DNA of 64,000 nt from assembly GCF_023093535.1 (NCBI RefSeq), contig NZ_CP095757.1, positions 1,240,001 to 1,304,000 on the forward strand, in the 5' to 3' direction. The position numbers and the translations under genes were made by a program. The notes below the pieces were generated by a model that saw only the letters and a program-made list of their open reading frames with translations, made no database searches and was not told where the DNA came from. Positions 62,369 to 64,000 of this stretch are shown here, piece after piece. This DNA comes from Halovivax limisalsi (GTDB lineage: Archaea > Halobacteriota > Halobacteria > Halobacteriales > Natrialbaceae). The number at the start of each line of letters is the position of its first letter. Position 1 is the first letter of the stretch.

Positions 62369-62612
62369 TCGACCGGCCCTTTCGTGCCCACCGACAAATA
62401 GCCGACGAACGTGTCCGGAATCGAACCGGTTGGCTGGCTCCCGTCGAACCATCCGCTCGCGCCGGTTCGGGCGCGTCTGGAACCGCAGGGCTCTCCCGAT
62501 TCACTTCTGTTCCCCGCGGATCCACCGCGGCGCTCCCCCGATCAACTGAAAGGGTCCTTTGAGCTTGCCGAAGGGGTTTATCGCGGACGGTCGTAGCCGA
62601 ACGTAGCCGACC

Positions 62613-63278
62613 ATGAATCGACGAAACGTGCTCGCCGGTGCCGGAACGGCCCTGACCGCGGCGGTCGCGGGCTGTCTCGGTACCTTCGGCGACTCCGACC
62701 CCGCTGACGGGAACTCGACCTCCCCCAACGAGACGGACGCGAACGGCACGGACCCCGGTCACTCCGGCGACCCGCAGGGATCGCCGGCCGGATCCGAGGA
62801 AGATGGCGTTCCCGTCCTCGAGTCGTTCGCGGTCTGCGAGGAGGCGACGGTCCCCGACGCCGAGCGCGAGAGCGACATGGATCCCTGGGGGGTCTTCGTC
62901 GCCAGTCGCGACGTCGCGACCAGCTACTTCGAACCCGACGGTGAGGACACGCCGGACGCGGTCGCCACGTTCGTCGAGGAGACGGCGTTCGACGACGGCG
63001 AACGGCTGCTGTTCGTCCAGGCCTGGGGCCCCCAGACGTGTTACGAATTGCAACTCGGCGCGGACCCGCGCGTGGGCGGGAACGGCCTGACCCAGGTCGA
63101 GTTCGCCGTCGAACGCACCGCCCCGGAGAGTCGGGCCTGCGGCGACGCGATGACCCCCGTCAACCTGCTTCTGCGACTCTCGTACGATCCCGACGGGCCG
63201 GATCCGGACGTCGTCTCCGCGTCCGTCGGCGGCGACGCGGCCAGCCCCGCGGAGTTCGAGATCGAGGCCGACCGGTAG
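62613..63278 (+). CDS. Tat-type lipoprotein with acidic linker
   Basis: This 221-residue protein begins MNRRNVLAGAGTALTAAVAG followed by Cys21, a lipobox after a twin-Arg motif. Residues 25-65 are a Ser/Asp/Asn/Gly linker; the rest is a compact domain with four Cys (VCEEATV, QTCYELQ, RACGDAM) that may form disulfides outside the cell. GTTTATC at about 62576-62582 may be the TATA element. Unknown function. Confidence 0.75.
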   Translation: MNRRNVLAGAGTALTAAVAGCLGTFGDSDPADGNSTSPNETDANGTDPGHSGDPQGSPAGSEEDGVPVLESFAVCEEATVPDAERESDMDPWGVFVASRDVATSYFEPDGEDTPDAVATFVEETAFDDGERLLFVQAWGPQTCYELQLGADPRVGGNGLTQVEFAVERTAPESRACGDAMTPVNLLLRLSYDPDGPDPDVVSASVGGDAASPAEFEIEADR

Positions 63279-63385
63279 GCCCGCTCTCGGCGTGTCCCGG
63301 GTCGCAGAACGGAACCGTCCATCCCGGTCTCGCCGGCCCCCGGCGTCCACCCACCGTCGGGGTCGGTTCGGTACTCGACACCGTC

Positions 63386-63392
63386 TTTATAT
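63386..63392 (+). promoter_or_regulatory. TATA element of the small glycine-zipper gene
   Basis: TTTATAT is centred 26 nt before ATG 63415, the best leaderless promoter match in the window. Confidence 0.65.
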
Positions 63393-63414
63393 CGGCGCGA
63401 GCGAACGTCTCCGC

Positions 63415-63588
63415 ATGACGGATCGGACCGACGATTCCGACGGCGAGGGCGAGTACCTGGCCCTGGGCATCGCGATCGGATCGGCGCTCGGCGTCTCGAT
63501 CGGCGTGGCGACGGACCAGCTGGCGGTCGGACTCGCCGTCGGGATAGGCCTCGGCGTCGCGATCGGGGCCGCACTGGAGAATCGTTGA
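63415..63588 (+). CDS. small glycine-zipper membrane protein
   Basis: This 57-residue protein has an acidic first 13 residues, then two Gly/Ala/Val helices (LALGIAIGSALGVSIGVA; LAVGLAVGIGLGVAIGAAL) with GxxxG spacing, ending ENR. It resembles glycine-zipper hairpins that oligomerise in membranes. The good promoter supports a real gene. Confidence 0.7.
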   Translation: MTDRTDDSDGEGEYLALGIAIGSALGVSIGVATDQLAVGLAVGIGLGVAIGAALENR

Positions 63589-63706
63589 GCGGCGGCGTCG
63601 GCTGGCGACTCCGCCGCGGATGGGTCGGCGGACCGATCGCGGACGGGGACTCCGCCCAAACGCGTCCCGCGGTCGACGTCGACTGCGTCGCGGGGGATCG
63701 CGACGC

Positions 63707-64000
63707 TCACTTCAGCCCGCTGGGGCGGTCGGTATCGACGTCCGCCCTGTCGGGGTCGAACTCGAGGAGCCGGGCGCCACACGACGAACACCGGTGGGTC
63801 GCGACCGTCGAATCGACGCAGCAGGACTCGACCGGCGTCTCGTCGACCGTGATCGCCCCGTCGCAGTCCGGACAGCGCTCGAAGTGCGACCGGATCGTCT
63901 CGAGCAGTTCGACGCGCTGGTCGACGGGGATCTCCCGCCAGCGATCGGTCCGCGCGTCGAGGACCGCGTGACTCGCCAGGTCCGACCGGAGCGCGGCCGG
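63707..64000 (-). CDS. zinc-ribbon protein, 5' part outside the window (partial)
   Basis: The frame runs from the window edge to TGA at 63707-63709, giving the last 97 residues. Two Cys pairs (FERCPDCDGA and RCSSCGARLL) around a VESCCVDS segment form a zinc ribbon. A helix precedes it (REIPVDQRVELLETIRSHF). The C-terminus is acidic. Nucleic-acid binding is possible; no named family is recognised. Confidence 0.7.
   Translation of the reverse strand, partial: PAALRSDLASHAVLDARTDRWREIPVDQRVELLETIRSHFERCPDCDGAITVDETPVESCCVDSTVATHRCSSCGARLLEFDPDRADVDTDRPSGLK

Noticed and set aside
62549-62560. Inverted repeat AAAGG-GT-CCTTT as an operator
   Set aside because: It is short, lies about 26 nt upstream of the likely TATA element and has no adjacent regulator gene; support is too weak.
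1-64000. tRNA, rRNA and CRISPR genes
   Set aside because: I looked for TTCGAATC-type T-arms, conserved rRNA blocks and spaced repeats and found none; a covariance search would be needed to exclude diverged ones.

Overview
The window is chromosomal DNA of a haloarchaeon. It is very GC-rich, and its proteins are strongly acidic. Exported proteins carry twin-arginine (Tat) signals, lipoboxes and one PGF-CTERM anchor. Many genes begin with GTG, or with an ATG about 26-30 nt after a TATA-like element (leaderless transcripts), and an archaeosine queDEC operon is present. I cannot name the genus from the sequence alone. I saw no rRNA, tRNA, CRISPR array, transposase or integrase.

0-5 kb: a gene tail, a small membrane protein, an intact VapBC-type pair, and a catechol/quinone-response-like set (two-domain VOC protein, DoxX protein, divergent HxlR regulator with a conserved Cys). 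An AT-rich gap and a TRIC-type channel gene follow.

5-27 kb: a cell-surface and polysaccharide region. It holds two paralogous exported CARDB-like proteins, a GT4 glycosyltransferase, a FemAB/GNAT-like transferase, a large polytopic membrane protein, three Tat-exported beta-helix or lyase-like proteins (one split by a frame change), a zinc-ribbon/methyltransferase/phosphotransferase fusion, a Wzx-type flippase, a DUF354 protein, and a GT2-WecB-deacetylase operon.

27-41 kb: a CcoI-like P1B ATPase that lacks its CPx cysteines, with a COG2836 membrane partner; a PaaG-like hydratase; a lipoprotein plus ABC exporter operon; a PD-(D/E)XK-like protein; stress, MscS, metallophosphoesterase, LhgO and BofA-like genes.

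41-49 kb: an accessory region. Three different toxin-antitoxin modules stand side by side, each with an intact antitoxin and a broken toxin. The third lies between the true queC 3' end and a diverged 131-nt copy of that end. queDEC follows. Next come two divergent nuclease-like genes (GIY-YIG-like and PD-(D/E)XK-like), each followed on its own strand by a related 170-180 nt hairpin-closed element. This module is the best candidate for something undescribed.

49-64 kb: two tandem Tat-exported paralogs with sequon-rich tails, two overlapping membrane-protein genes, a Doc-like toxin with a small partner, a second DoxX gene, a DJ-1/PfpI amidotransferase, a multidomain histidine kinase, a DtxR-family regulator, a peroxiredoxin, a YbjQ protein, two Tat lipoproteins and small membrane or zinc-ribbon proteins.
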